Assembly: GCA_017395545.1 (NCBI GenBank) | Contig: JAFPUF010000104.1 | Coordinates: 1-34,055 of the forward strand | DNA length: 34,055 bases | Reading direction: 5' to 3' | DNA from: Treponema sp. | Lineage (GTDB): Bacteria; Spirochaetota; Spirochaetia; Treponematales; Treponemataceae | Shown here: one piece after another, positions 7,362-15,319 of the stretch | How positions within the stretch are numbered: the first letter of the stretch is position 1 | Layout: each line of letters starts with the position of its first letter | Program-made: the position numbers and the translations under genes | Notes under the pieces: generated by a model | What the model saw: the letters and a program-made list of their open reading frames with translations, nothing else | Databases searched by the model: none | Told to the model about the DNA's origin: nothing

Positions 7362-9242
7362 TTATCGGCCGAGAAGGGCACTGATATTCTCAAGTCCTTT
7401 TTTTGCAGTCTTGTTGTCAGGACTTACTTTGAGAACCTGGTTGTACTGGCTTTCTGCCGCCTGATAATTCTTTTCGAGCATGTAGACGTTTGCAAGGTTG
7501 TTCATCGATGCGACGTTGCCTTTTGCGATTCCCTTGTTGAATTCTGCTTTGGCGTTCGCATACTGTCCTGCCCTGACATAGGCAAGTCCGAGTTTGTTCG
7601 GATCTCCGGAAGCCTTTGCGCGTTTGATGACGACGGCAAGATCCGTGTTCTCGTAGTCTTCGACGGCTTTCTTCATGAGTGCCTGAATCGTTTCCTGAGA
7701 AGGTTTTTTGAGGGCTGAGCCTTTTCCTGTGTAGACTGCAGGCGGGTAACTTATCCATGCGTCGTGCGTGTCATATGGAACTGCGGCGCTTTCTGCTGCT
7801 GCGTTGTATTTTTTGACGAGCTCAGCGCCTTTTGCACGGCTTTTTGCGAATCCGTTAGGGAATTCTTTCATGGAAAGGGCAAAGTAAACTGTGTCTTCGC
7901 CTTCGATTATGTTGTCTTTGCTCGCGAAGTGATTTTCTGCTGCTGTCGGACGGATTCCAGTGTTGATGAGAACGAGGAAGTCATCGTCGAGGGCGAGGAA
8001 ACCTGTTCCGACGCCGGTTGATTCAAGACATGAAGCATAGAGAATACCGATTTCATCGAGATCGCCTGAAGAGAAGTCCATTGTCTGGAGCGGATACTGA
8101 ATGTAGTCGGTCTCTTCGCTGAGGTGGAATTTTACGTATGGAGTCTTTTTGTCGCCGGAATCAACGAGACCTGAGTTTTTGAGTGCCTCAGCCATTGCCG
8201 CAGCAAACTGGAGGTTGCGGTTCATTCCAGAAGTGAGGTAGTTTCGTGCGATTCCTGAGACATATTTTGCATATTCAAGGATTTCAGGAGTGTCAGGAGA
8301 AATGTATGCAGCAAGGGATTCTGCATTTCCCCATGCGAAAGAGTTACGGTTGCTGACTGAAAGCGAGACCGGCTGAATTGAAGTTTTCTTTTTGCCGAGG
8401 ATTTCGTACTCAATGACGAGGTTTCCTGAAAGCATTCCGTTTTCACTGAAGTTGAGAAGGTCAGGAGAGAAATCGACTGTGAGCGGAATTTCGACGGACT
8501 GCATTCGGCGGATAGTTGAGACCGGTTCGCTCTTCAATGCACTTGAAGTGTAGTTTCCGGCCGTAAAGCTGACAGTGACGTTTTTTGCCTCTGCGCTCTC
8601 ACCGTTTGTTACGACAGCCATTGCGACCGGAGAAGTTTTGTAGAGTGACATGTAAAGAGGGTAGACGTTGTAATCCTGCTTGATTGAAGCAAAACATGCG
8701 CTCTTTGATGATTTTGTGGTCGAGAAGTTGATTTTGAGTGCAAGACCCGCGAACGGACCTGAGAGAATAGGATCTCCGCCCTTTGAATTGCATGAAATGT
8801 ATCCGCCGTTTGCACAGAGTGTCAGTGTCGGGGTAAAACGGAAACCTGCCTCACCGTAGCCGCGCCAGTACATGTCTGATGCAGATTCGTTTCCGTCATC
8901 GGTCTTGAATGAATAGCTGCACAATCCGACTGCGCCGCCTGCTCCGAGATAGAGCCTTGAGAAAAGATTCTGGTAGAGGCCGAGTCCAACGCCGCCGTTC
9001 AGGAAAGTGATGCTGGAGTCAAGGTTTTCAGGAGTCTCGATTATGCCGCCTCCTTCAAAACCGACCGTTACGAGATTGAAAAGCTGAAGGTCTGCCTGAA
9101 CTGTTCCACCGTATGCCGTTTTGTAATATTTCTGTGAGGGGAAATAGACCTGAGGGTTGAGCCTGAGCTGAAAGTCAGCAGCAGAAACTGTACTCGTGAT
9201 AAGGAAAGATGCGGTCAACGCATAAAAAACTTTTTTAATCAT
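7362..9242 (-). CDS. Secreted barrel/pseudo-transglutaminase protein with TPR tail
   Basis: A 626-residue protein when started at 9242, where GGAG lies 8 nt upstream; the ATG at 9260 has no such site and would spoil the signal peptide (residues 1-21, ending TVSAADF). The beta-rich, Gly-rich N-terminus (25-180) resembles an outer-membrane barrel, then there is a beta domain, then a region aligning with the transglutaminase-like core of the downstream paralogue. Here the catalytic positions are changed: Cys to L395 (SSGDLDEIGIL), His to D421, the following Asp to N427, and the Glu/Asp position to a Leu. Residues about 551-619 are two TPR units (LGLAYVRAGQYANAKAEFNKG and the next). This looks like a catalytically dead partner or scaffold for the active paralogue. 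Function is inferred from architecture only. Confidence 0.78.
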   Translation of the reverse strand: MIKKVFYALTASFLITSTVSAADFQLRLNPQVYFPSQKYYKTAYGGTVQADLQLFNLVTVGFEGGGIIETPENLDSSITFLNGGVGLGLYQNLFSRLYLGAGGAVGLCSYSFKTDDGNESASDMYWRGYGEAGFRFTPTLTLCANGGYISCNSKGGDPILSGPFAGLALKINFSTTKSSKSACFASIKQDYNVYPLYMSLYKTSPVAMAVVTNGESAEAKNVTVSFTAGNYTSSALKSEPVSTIRRMQSVEIPLTVDFSPDLLNFSENGMLSGNLVIEYEILGKKKTSIQPVSLSVSNRNSFAWGNAESLAAYISPDTPEILEYAKYVSGIARNYLTSGMNRNLQFAAAMAEALKNSGLVDSGDKKTPYVKFHLSEETDYIQYPLQTMDFSSGDLDEIGILYASCLESTGVGTGFLALDDDFLVLINTGIRPTAAENHFASKDNIIEGEDTVYFALSMKEFPNGFAKSRAKGAELVKKYNAAAESAAVPYDTHDAWISYPPAVYTGKGSALKKPSQETIQALMKKAVEDYENTDLAVVIKRAKASGDPNKLGLAYVRAGQYANAKAEFNKGIAKGNVASMNNLANVYMLEKNYQAAESQYNQVLKVSPDNKTAKKGLENISALLGR

Positions 9243-9369
9243 AAAAAGTACTCCATTCATCTAAGACTTTACTTATTTTTTAGAGTATAACGCAAGAATT
9301 TAATTTTGTCTTGAAAAAAAAGCTTCTCAATAAAAAATTGCTCACCTTTCTTTTTTTAATTTTTAGGTT

Positions 9370-9375
9370 TATAAT
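9370..9375 (+). promoter_or_regulatory. -10 box (TATAAT) of the OppA-like gene
   Basis: A perfect TATAAT ends 7 nt before the ATG at 9383, and no Shine-Dalgarno lies between. The -35 region (about 9347) is a T-rich tract without a good hexamer. Confidence 0.5.
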
Positions 9376-9382
9376 GATTTTT

Positions 9383-11047
9383 ATGAAATCAATCACACGA
9401 CTCTGCTTCTCGGCATTATTTTCTTTTTCTTTTGTCCTGAATCCAGTTTTTTCGCAGTCAGATACTAATCCTGATTCCGATAATTCTCCTCAAACCGAAG
9501 ACTTTGATTCCGTCCTTAACCTTGAAGATGAGAAATCTTCTTCCGTAAACGAGTCCCTGCAGAGAAACCTTACTATAATAACCGCCCTGCAGCCATTAAA
9601 TCTTGACCCGCACACTGCAAGCTATGCAAGCGAGGCTCAGATTCTTGATTCCCTTTATGAGGGGCTTTTTTCTTATGACCCGAAGAATCTCGATCCGCTT
9701 CCTGCAATCGCCGAAAGCTATAAAATTTCCCGTGACAAAAAACGCTGGACTTTCACTCTTCGTGAAAACATCACGTTTTCCGACGGTGAGAAAATCACTG
9801 CTTATTCCGTAAAAAACGCATGGCTGAGCCTTCTGCGTACTCCGAACGCTCCTTATGCTTCAATGCTCGACTGCATCAGGGGAGCATCTTCTTTCCGCGA
9901 AGGAAAATCTTCTGAAAACGATGTCGGAATCACTGCCAGAAACGACAGAACTCTGGTCGTCACGCTTAATTCTCCGACTGCACATTTCTCAAAACTTCTG
10001 TGCCATCACGCATTTTCTGTCTGTAAGGTTAAATCTGATGGATTCACTGACACGCTCGTTTTCAGCGGCGCATTCACAATAAGGGAGCGGGGGGAGACTT
10101 CCATAATTCTTTCAAAAAACGAAAAATACTGGGGTGCAAAAAGCGTTCATATTCCTCAGATTACGATAAAACAGTCAAACGAAATAAAGGACAATTCCTG
10201 GAGTTACAACGACGGCTCCTCAGACTGGCTTTCCGGAATGTTCGATACAAACGCCCTTTTAAATAAAAATGCCCTGAGAATTTCAGCGATATTCGGAACT
10301 GAATTCCTGTTTTTCTCGTGCAAGAACAAGCCCTGGAACGACGCCGACTTCAGAAATGCACTTTTGACGGCTGTCCCATGGGAGACTTTGCGTAAAACCG
10401 GTCTCGTAAAGGCCACGACCCTTATCTATCCTCTGGCCGGCTATCACGGAGTCGAGGGAATCACCGAAACTTCGATTGACGACGCAAAAGAAATGATGGC
10501 GGACGCGCGGAAAAAACTCGGCTATTCACAGGACGAAAAAATTACTGTAACTTTCGGAATCTCTTCTCAGTCCGAACGGCAGAAGAATCAGGCAGAAATT
10601 CTGAAAACTGCATGGGAGCCGCTTGGTGTCGAGCTTAAAATCCAGACTACGCCGGAAGACCGCTATGTAGACTCCATTTCCGGCTGGAATGCAGATATTT
10701 TTTCTTATTCATGGATCGGAGACTTTGCTGACCCGATCGCTTTCCTTGAGCTTTTCAGGAAAAACTCAACGCTTAACCCTTCGAAGTGGCAGAACGACAA
10801 ATTCGAGGAGCTGATTCAGAAGGCAAACGAAACGAACGACAACACTGAGCATTACAGGCTTCTGGCACAGGCCGAGCAGCTTCTTCTTGATTCCGGAGAA
10901 GTGATTCCTGTTTCGCACTCGATAAGCCTTCACGCCGTAAACCTGAGCCAGATTGGGGGCTGGTACGTGAATGCGCTTGATATCCATCCTTTCAAATATC
11001 TGTACTTCAAGGAAATAAAGGTCGAGACCGCACCGAATGTGATTTAG
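9383..11047 (+). CDS. Peptide/oligopeptide ABC transporter substrate-binding protein (SBP_bac_5, OppA-like)
   Basis: A 554-residue exported protein. I start it at 9383, the first ATG that begins a proper signal peptide (MKSITRLCFSALFSFSFV) and lies 7 nt after the TATAAT box; a longer reading frame from 9311 adds a Lys/Phe-rich stretch encoded upstream of that box. Residues about 60-540 show the family pattern: LDPHTASYASEAQILDSLYEGLF, then KRWTFTLRENITFSDGEKITAYSVKNAW (split: RWTFTLRENITFSDG and ITAYSVKNAW), and near the end WIGDFADPIAFLELF. A Ser/Asp/Glu-rich linker follows the signal peptide. No lipobox Cys is apparent. Permease and ATPase genes are not adjacent, so it is an orphan binding protein that may serve a transporter elsewhere or act in signalling or cell-wall peptide recycling. 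Confidence 0.88.
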   Translation: MKSITRLCFSALFSFSFVLNPVFSQSDTNPDSDNSPQTEDFDSVLNLEDEKSSSVNESLQRNLTIITALQPLNLDPHTASYASEAQILDSLYEGLFSYDPKNLDPLPAIAESYKISRDKKRWTFTLRENITFSDGEKITAYSVKNAWLSLLRTPNAPYASMLDCIRGASSFREGKSSENDVGITARNDRTLVVTLNSPTAHFSKLLCHHAFSVCKVKSDGFTDTLVFSGAFTIRERGETSIILSKNEKYWGAKSVHIPQITIKQSNEIKDNSWSYNDGSSDWLSGMFDTNALLNKNALRISAIFGTEFLFFSCKNKPWNDADFRNALLTAVPWETLRKTGLVKATTLIYPLAGYHGVEGITETSIDDAKEMMADARKKLGYSQDEKITVTFGISSQSERQKNQAEILKTAWEPLGVELKIQTTPEDRYVDSISGWNADIFSYSWIGDFADPIAFLELFRKNSTLNPSKWQNDKFEELIQKANETNDNTEHYRLLAQAEQLLLDSGEVIPVSHSISLHAVNLSQIGGWYVNALDIHPFKYLYFKEIKVETAPNVI

Positions 11048-11064
11048 AACAATCCTCTGTTTTT

Positions 11065-11106
11065 GTTGCAGACTATTTTTTCTCTTGCCGGTCTGCAACT
11101 TTTTTT
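11065..11106 (+). terminator. Intrinsic terminator after the OppA-like gene
   Basis: GTTGCAGAC (11065-11073) pairs perfectly with GTCTGCAAC (11091-11099), with a 17-nt loop, followed by seven T (11100-11106). It starts 17 nt after the stop codon. Confidence 0.9.
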
Positions 11107-11159
11107 ATTATATTTTGTTTTTAGGATTGAATTAAAAATAATATCTGGAGAAAAATAAA

Positions 11160-11861
11160 TTGAATATAGAAGAACTTGCTGCGGAGAGCGTTGCGGAATC
11201 TGATTTTCCGAAGGTTATTTCTTCCGAACTGATGCGCAATCCCGACAATTTTTACAAGATGGCGTTCGAATTCCAGCAGATAATGATGGTTTATGAGAGC
11301 GCAATCAAGCAGATTGAGACAAAACTTGACATCCTTAATAAAGAAAATAAAGTTTCCGGAAGAAGGAATCCAATCGAGACAGTAAAATCCCGCATCAAAA
11401 CACCACAGAGCATAGCGTCAAAACTCGAAAAAAAGCACCTCCCGGTCAATTTTGATTCTATGATTGAGAACCTTCACGATATCGCCGGAGTCCGTGTAAT
11501 CTGCCCGTATATTTCCGATATCTATTCCGTGAGGGACATGCTTTTAAAACAGCCTGACATCACGCTTCTCGAAGAAAAAGACTATATCAAGAATCCGAAA
11601 GACTCGGGCTACAGAAGCCTTCATCTTGTAATCGAAGTGCCGGTTTATCTTTCTGAAAGCACTCATCAGGTAAAAGTTGAGGTCCAGCTCCGTACGATTG
11701 CAATGGATTTCTGGGCCAGCCTTGAGCATGAGCTTCACTACAAAACGAATACGCGCGTTCCAGAGAGCGTCAGAAGGGAGCTTTTCCGCGTTGCAGAGAC
11801 GATAGCAATGACAGACCGCGAGATGGAAGAAATAGCAATTGAACTTCAGAACTTAGACTAA
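11160..11861 (+). CDS. Small alarmone synthetase, (p)ppGpp synthetase of the RelA/SpoT-synthetase-only type
   Basis: A 233-residue protein carrying only the nucleotidyltransferase domain of the RelA/SpoT family, with no hydrolase HD, TGS or ACT domain, so of RelP/RelQ type. Visible motifs are the basic ATP-binding stretch IKTPQSIASKLEKK (79-92), LHDIAGVRVIC with D107, the substrate loop NPKDSGYRSLHL (145-156), VEVQLRT with E174, and the H-rich MDFWASLEHELHYK (182-195). It would transfer pyrophosphate from ATP to GDP/GTP. The start is TTG at 11160, with GGAG 9 nt upstream; no ATG lies close by. A strong terminator separates it from the gene before. polA begins 12 bp after the stop, with a promoter overlapping the 3' end of this gene. 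Confidence 0.9.
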   Translation: MNIEELAAESVAESDFPKVISSELMRNPDNFYKMAFEFQQIMMVYESAIKQIETKLDILNKENKVSGRRNPIETVKSRIKTPQSIASKLEKKHLPVNFDSMIENLHDIAGVRVICPYISDIYSVRDMLLKQPDITLLEEKDYIKNPKDSGYRSLHLVIEVPVYLSESTHQVKVEVQLRTIAMDFWASLEHELHYKTNTRVPESVRRELFRVAETIAMTDREMEEIAIELQNLD

Positions 11862-11867
11862 TATAAT
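11839..11867 (+). promoter_or_regulatory. polA promoter, TTGAAC-17 bp-TATAAT
   Basis: TTGAAC (11839-11844), a 17-bp spacer, then a perfect TATAAT (11862-11867) that ends 6 nt before the polA ATG at 11874. The -35 lies in the last codons of the alarmone synthetase. No Shine-Dalgarno is present, so transcripts from this promoter would be leaderless. Confidence 0.65.
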
Positions 11868-11873
11868 TTATGT

Positions 11874-14684
11874 ATGTCTAATTTCATCAACGAAAATACG
11901 CTCTTTATTCTTGATTCATATGGTCTTATTTACCGTGAATATTTTGCCTTTATTTCCAGGCCCCTTACAAATTCAAAAGGGGAGAATGTCTCTGCCGTAT
12001 TCGGCTTTTTCAGGAATCTCCTCACAATTTTAAAAACTTACCGGCCTCAGTATCTTGTTGCGGCAATGGACTCAAAGACCGCGACTTTCAGGCACGAGAT
12101 GTACGCCGAATACAAGGCAACCAGACCTAAAACTCCAGAAGACCTGCATGCCCAGATTCCTTACATCGAGGAAATTCTTTCCCTGCTCGGAATTCCGGTA
12201 ATCCGCCGGGACGGTTACGAGGCTGATGACGTTATCGCCACCCTGGCAAAAAAATGCGAGAAAGAGGGGCGTAACTGCATTATTCTGAGCGCAGACAAAG
12301 ACCTTCAGCAGCTCACAAATGAACATATCCACTGCATGAAGCCCGATAAAACACAAATCTGGGCGGAACTTGATGAGACAGGAGTTGAGAAAGACTGGGG
12401 CGTGCCGGCTTCAAAACTTCTGGACCTTCTTTCCCTTATGGGAGATGCCGCCGACAACGTTCCGGGCGTTAAGGGAGTCGGACAGAAAACGGCCGTAAAG
12501 CTTCTTTCTGAATATGGCACTCTCGAAGGCATTTACGAACATGCTTCAGAAATAAAAGGCGCTCTGGGCGAAAAAATCCGTTCAGACCGGGAAAACGCAT
12601 TCTTCTCCAAAAAACTTATCACGCTCTGTACCGAAGTCCCGGATTTGTGCGGTATTGACGAGTGTTCTTCCAAAAATCTGAATTATGCCGCAGCCGCTGA
12701 AAAAATGAGCGCCCTTGAAATCCGTGCGATCGCAAGGGATTTCCGGGAAATGTCCGCTTCGGCTCCGCTCAGTGGCCACGCTTCGACTCCGCTCAGCGAA
12801 CGTGCTTCGGCTCCGCTCAGTGACAGCGCTTCGGCTCCTCAAGTTACGAAAAATCATGGGAATTACAGGGCCATTACTGATGGTGTGGAGCTTTCATCGT
12901 ACATCGATACGCTTCTTTCTTCTGAAAAACCTGTTTTTGCATTTGATACGGAGACCGATGCCCTCGATACATACACCGCAAACCTTCTGGGATTCTCGAT
13001 TTCTTACGAAAAAGGGAGCGGAGTTTATGTTCCGCTTGCGACCGGCGGGGATTTGTTTTCAGCGGGTGTTGGAGTTCAGAAAAAGGAGGCCTTGGATCAG
13101 ATAAGGCGGCTTTTTTTGAGTGAAAAATCCACGATTATCCTTCACAACGCCAAGTTTGATTTGAAAGTCCTTGATTCGCAGGGAATTGTCGATATTTCTG
13201 AAATAAAGGCGAAAGTCGCCGACACGATGATTGCAGCCTGGCTTCTTGAGCCTGACAGAAGCGGAAAGAACGCTTATTCCCTTGAGTATCTTTCAGAGAC
13301 ATATCTTCGCTTAAAAGGCATTGAGTTCGGTGAGATTGTCGGAAAGGGACAGAATTTTTCCGACGTTCCGCTGGAGACTGCAGCTTCATATTCTTCCGAA
13401 GACTCTGATTTTACCCTTCAGCTCTGGAATCTCTTTGAAGAAAAAATGCGGTCTGAAAATCTTCTGGAGCTTTTCTGGAATATGGAGATGAAGGTTCTCC
13501 CGGTTCTAGCTCTGATGGAAAAAGAAGGAATCCATATCGACCCGAATTACCTTAAGAACTATGCCCTCGAATTAAAGATTCAGCTGGATTCCATCGAAAA
13601 GGAGATTTATGCGCTTGCCGGGCACGAATTCAATATCGCGTCTCCGAAGCAGCTCGGCACAGTCCTTTTTGAAGAAAAAAAACTTCCTGTCGGAAAAAAG
13701 ACCAAAACAGGCTATTCCACCGATACCAGCGTTCTTGAGGAACTTTCTGAACTTGACCCGCTCCCGGCGAAAATCCTTGAATACCGCGGAAAGGCAAAAC
13801 TTCTCTCAACTTATGTCGAGACTCTGCCTGTGCAGGCGGATTCAAACGGAAGGGTGCACACGACCTTCATGCAGACCGGAACCGCCACAGGCCGTCTTTC
13901 TTCAAAAGATCCGAATTTGCAGAATATTCCTGTCAGAAGCGAGGAAGGCCGCAGAATCCGCACGGCGTTCACGGCCAGAAACGGAAAAGTCCTCGTTTCT
14001 GCCGACTATGCTCAGATTGAGCTTGTGGTTCTCGCGCATCTGTCTGGTGACAAAAATCTCTGTGAGGCTTTCCAGAACGAAGTCGATGTCCATAAATCGA
14101 CGGCGAGCCTCATTTACGGAGTTCCGATGGAAAGCGTTACTCCTGAAATGCGCCGCAGTGCGAAAACCCTTAATTTCGGTCTTATGTACGGAATGGGGGC
14201 GTTCTCGCTTGCAAAAGACCTTGGAATCAGCCGCGCTCAGGCGAAAGATTTCATTGATAACTATTTTGAAGCATACAGCGGGGTAAAATCCTTTTTTGAT
14301 GAGAATGTTCGCTCTGCTGAGGAAACAGGCGGAATCAGGACGATTTTTGATCGCCGCCGGAAAATCAATGCGATTAACAGCCGCAATAAAATGGAAAAAG
14401 AGGCCGCAGTCCGTGTAGCAAAAAATTCTCCGATTCAGGGAAGTGCCGCTGACATCGTTAAAAAAGCGATGATTGACGTGAGCGAGGCTTTGAAGGAGAC
14501 AGGCCTGGACGCAAAACTTCTTCTTCAGGTTCACGACGAACTGATTTTTGAGTGCGCTGACGATGAAAAAACGGTTTCTGATACAATTGCGCTTATAAAA
14601 GACAAAATGGAGCATGCAGTCCGACTTCAGGTGCCTCTCAGAGTTTCCATTGAGTACGGAAAAAACTGGGGATGTTTCCACTGA
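11874..14684 (+). CDS. polA: DNA polymerase I
   Basis: A 936-residue enzyme with all three domains. Residues 1-290 are the 5'-nuclease (AMDSKTATFRHEMYAEYKATR region, DGYEADDVIA, SADKDLQQL, GDAADNVPGVKGVGQKTA). Residues 335-520 are the 3'-5' exonuclease, which appears active: FDTETD (D358/E360), ILHNAKFD and YSSEDSDFTLQLW. Residues about 540-936 are the polymerase, with motif A DYAQIEL (D711), motif B RRSAKTLNFGLMYG (about 760-773) and motif C QVHDE (D888). The residue after IEL in motif A is Val where E. coli Pol I has Arg. Residues 295-322 are an octapeptide repeat encoded by a 24-bp tandem repeat in the linker between nuclease domains. The stop overlaps the start of coaE by one base. Confidence 0.97.
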   Translation: MSNFINENTLFILDSYGLIYREYFAFISRPLTNSKGENVSAVFGFFRNLLTILKTYRPQYLVAAMDSKTATFRHEMYAEYKATRPKTPEDLHAQIPYIEEILSLLGIPVIRRDGYEADDVIATLAKKCEKEGRNCIILSADKDLQQLTNEHIHCMKPDKTQIWAELDETGVEKDWGVPASKLLDLLSLMGDAADNVPGVKGVGQKTAVKLLSEYGTLEGIYEHASEIKGALGEKIRSDRENAFFSKKLITLCTEVPDLCGIDECSSKNLNYAAAAEKMSALEIRAIARDFREMSASAPLSGHASTPLSERASAPLSDSASAPQVTKNHGNYRAITDGVELSSYIDTLLSSEKPVFAFDTETDALDTYTANLLGFSISYEKGSGVYVPLATGGDLFSAGVGVQKKEALDQIRRLFLSEKSTIILHNAKFDLKVLDSQGIVDISEIKAKVADTMIAAWLLEPDRSGKNAYSLEYLSETYLRLKGIEFGEIVGKGQNFSDVPLETAASYSSEDSDFTLQLWNLFEEKMRSENLLELFWNMEMKVLPVLALMEKEGIHIDPNYLKNYALELKIQLDSIEKEIYALAGHEFNIASPKQLGTVLFEEKKLPVGKKTKTGYSTDTSVLEELSELDPLPAKILEYRGKAKLLSTYVETLPVQADSNGRVHTTFMQTGTATGRLSSKDPNLQNIPVRSEEGRRIRTAFTARNGKVLVSADYAQIELVVLAHLSGDKNLCEAFQNEVDVHKSTASLIYGVPMESVTPEMRRSAKTLNFGLMYGMGAFSLAKDLGISRAQAKDFIDNYFEAYSGVKSFFDENVRSAEETGGIRTIFDRRRKINAINSRNKMEKEAAVRVAKNSPIQGSAADIVKKAMIDVSEALKETGLDAKLLLQVHDELIFECADDEKTVSDTIALIKDKMEHAVRLQVPLRVSIEYGKNWGCFH
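12756..12839 (+). repeat. 24-bp tandem repeat (3.5 copies) inside polA
   Basis: Units start at 12756, 12780, 12804 and 12828 (12 bp only). Each begins GCTTCGRCTCCGCTCAG and ends in a variable 7-8 bp, encoding Ala-Ser-Ala/Thr-Pro-Leu-Ser-x-x. It is in frame, and lies in the linker between the 5'-nuclease and the exonuclease domain. Confidence 0.9.
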
Positions 14685-15244
14685 TGAGCATTGTTTGCGT
14701 TACGGGGCAGATGGCTGCCGGAAAAAACTATGTCTCTTCGCTTTTTGAAGAACAGGGATTTGTTTCCCTTGATTTAGACCTTGTCGCTCACGAAGCGATT
14801 TTGCTCTGTACGCCAGAAATTCTCGCTGTTTTTGGTGATGAGGCAAAAAAACGGGGTATTGTCCTTCTGAATGCTGACGGTACCCTTAACCGCAGGGCTT
14901 TGGGGCAGATTGTTTTTTCTGACAAAAATCTTCTCGCCCGGCAGGAAGCTATTGTTTATCCTAAAATAATTGAGCTCACTGAAAAATTTATCGGAGAAAA
15001 CAGCGGAAAAAGCATAATTTTGAATGCGACCGTGCTTTACAAGACCCCTGAACTTCTGAAAAAGTGCGAAAAAATTTATTTCGTGAAGGCGAATCTCTTA
15101 AAAAGGCTTGTCCGCGCAAAAAAACGCGACAGAATGCCAGCCCGTCATATTCTTGCAAGGTTCAGAAATCAGAAAAATCTTTTTGATGAATACAGTCTCG
15201 CCGCAAAAGAATTCAATATTCCCATAGAGATAATAAAAAACTGA
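14684..15244 (+). CDS. coaE: Dephospho-CoA kinase
   Basis: A 186-residue P-loop kinase catalysing the last step of CoA synthesis, phosphorylating the ribose 3'-OH of dephospho-CoA. The Walker A is TGQMAAGKN (residues 7-15), a variant of GxxGxGK with Ala-Gly-Lys kept. The DLD segment (about 28-30) and LNRRALGQIVF are typical of CoaE. The start at 14684 overlaps the polA stop as TGATG, with GGGGA 11 nt upstream; an in-frame ATG at 14672 has a G-run directly against it and lies inside polA. Translational coupling to polA is likely. No strong terminator follows. The C-terminus is slightly short for the family (about 200), with no sign of truncation. Confidence 0.88.
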   Translation: MSIVCVTGQMAAGKNYVSSLFEEQGFVSLDLDLVAHEAILLCTPEILAVFGDEAKKRGIVLLNADGTLNRRALGQIVFSDKNLLARQEAIVYPKIIELTEKFIGENSGKSIILNATVLYKTPELLKKCEKIYFVKANLLKRLVRAKKRDRMPARHILARFRNQKNLFDEYSLAAKEFNIPIEIIKN

Positions 15245-15282
15245 ACAGAAAAAAACTTCCTTAAATTTTTCCTAGAAAAAAT

Positions 15283-15311
15283 TTTACATTATTTCAATGT
15301 TGTTTTATAAT
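15283..15311 (+). promoter_or_regulatory. Sigma-70-type promoter of the EAL gene, TTTACA-17 bp-TATAAT
   Basis: TTTACA (15283-15288), a 17-bp spacer and a perfect TATAAT (15306-15311). The ATG at 15320 begins 8 nt after the -10 box with no ribosome binding site between. This is the best-formed of the apparent leaderless promoters in the window. Confidence 0.75.
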
Positions 15312-15319
15312 TCTTGAAT

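Noticed and set aside
9311..9382. N-terminal extension of the OppA-like protein
   Set aside because: It lies upstream of a perfect TATAAT box and would place a Lys/Phe-rich stretch ahead of a good signal peptide starting at 9383.
12756..12839. CRISPR array
   Set aside because: Units are 24 bp without separate spacers, are head to tail, and are in frame within polA; they are a coding tandem repeat.
13902..14681. 259-codon open frame antisense to polA
   Set aside because: It is fully covered by the polymerase domain with its conserved motifs, and the antisense protein has no recognisable pattern; it is a shadow of codon bias.
15241..15300. Terminator after coaE
   Set aside because: Only A/T-only self-complementarity is visible (AAATTTTT near AAAAAATTT), which is too weak to separate from composition in this AT-rich gap.
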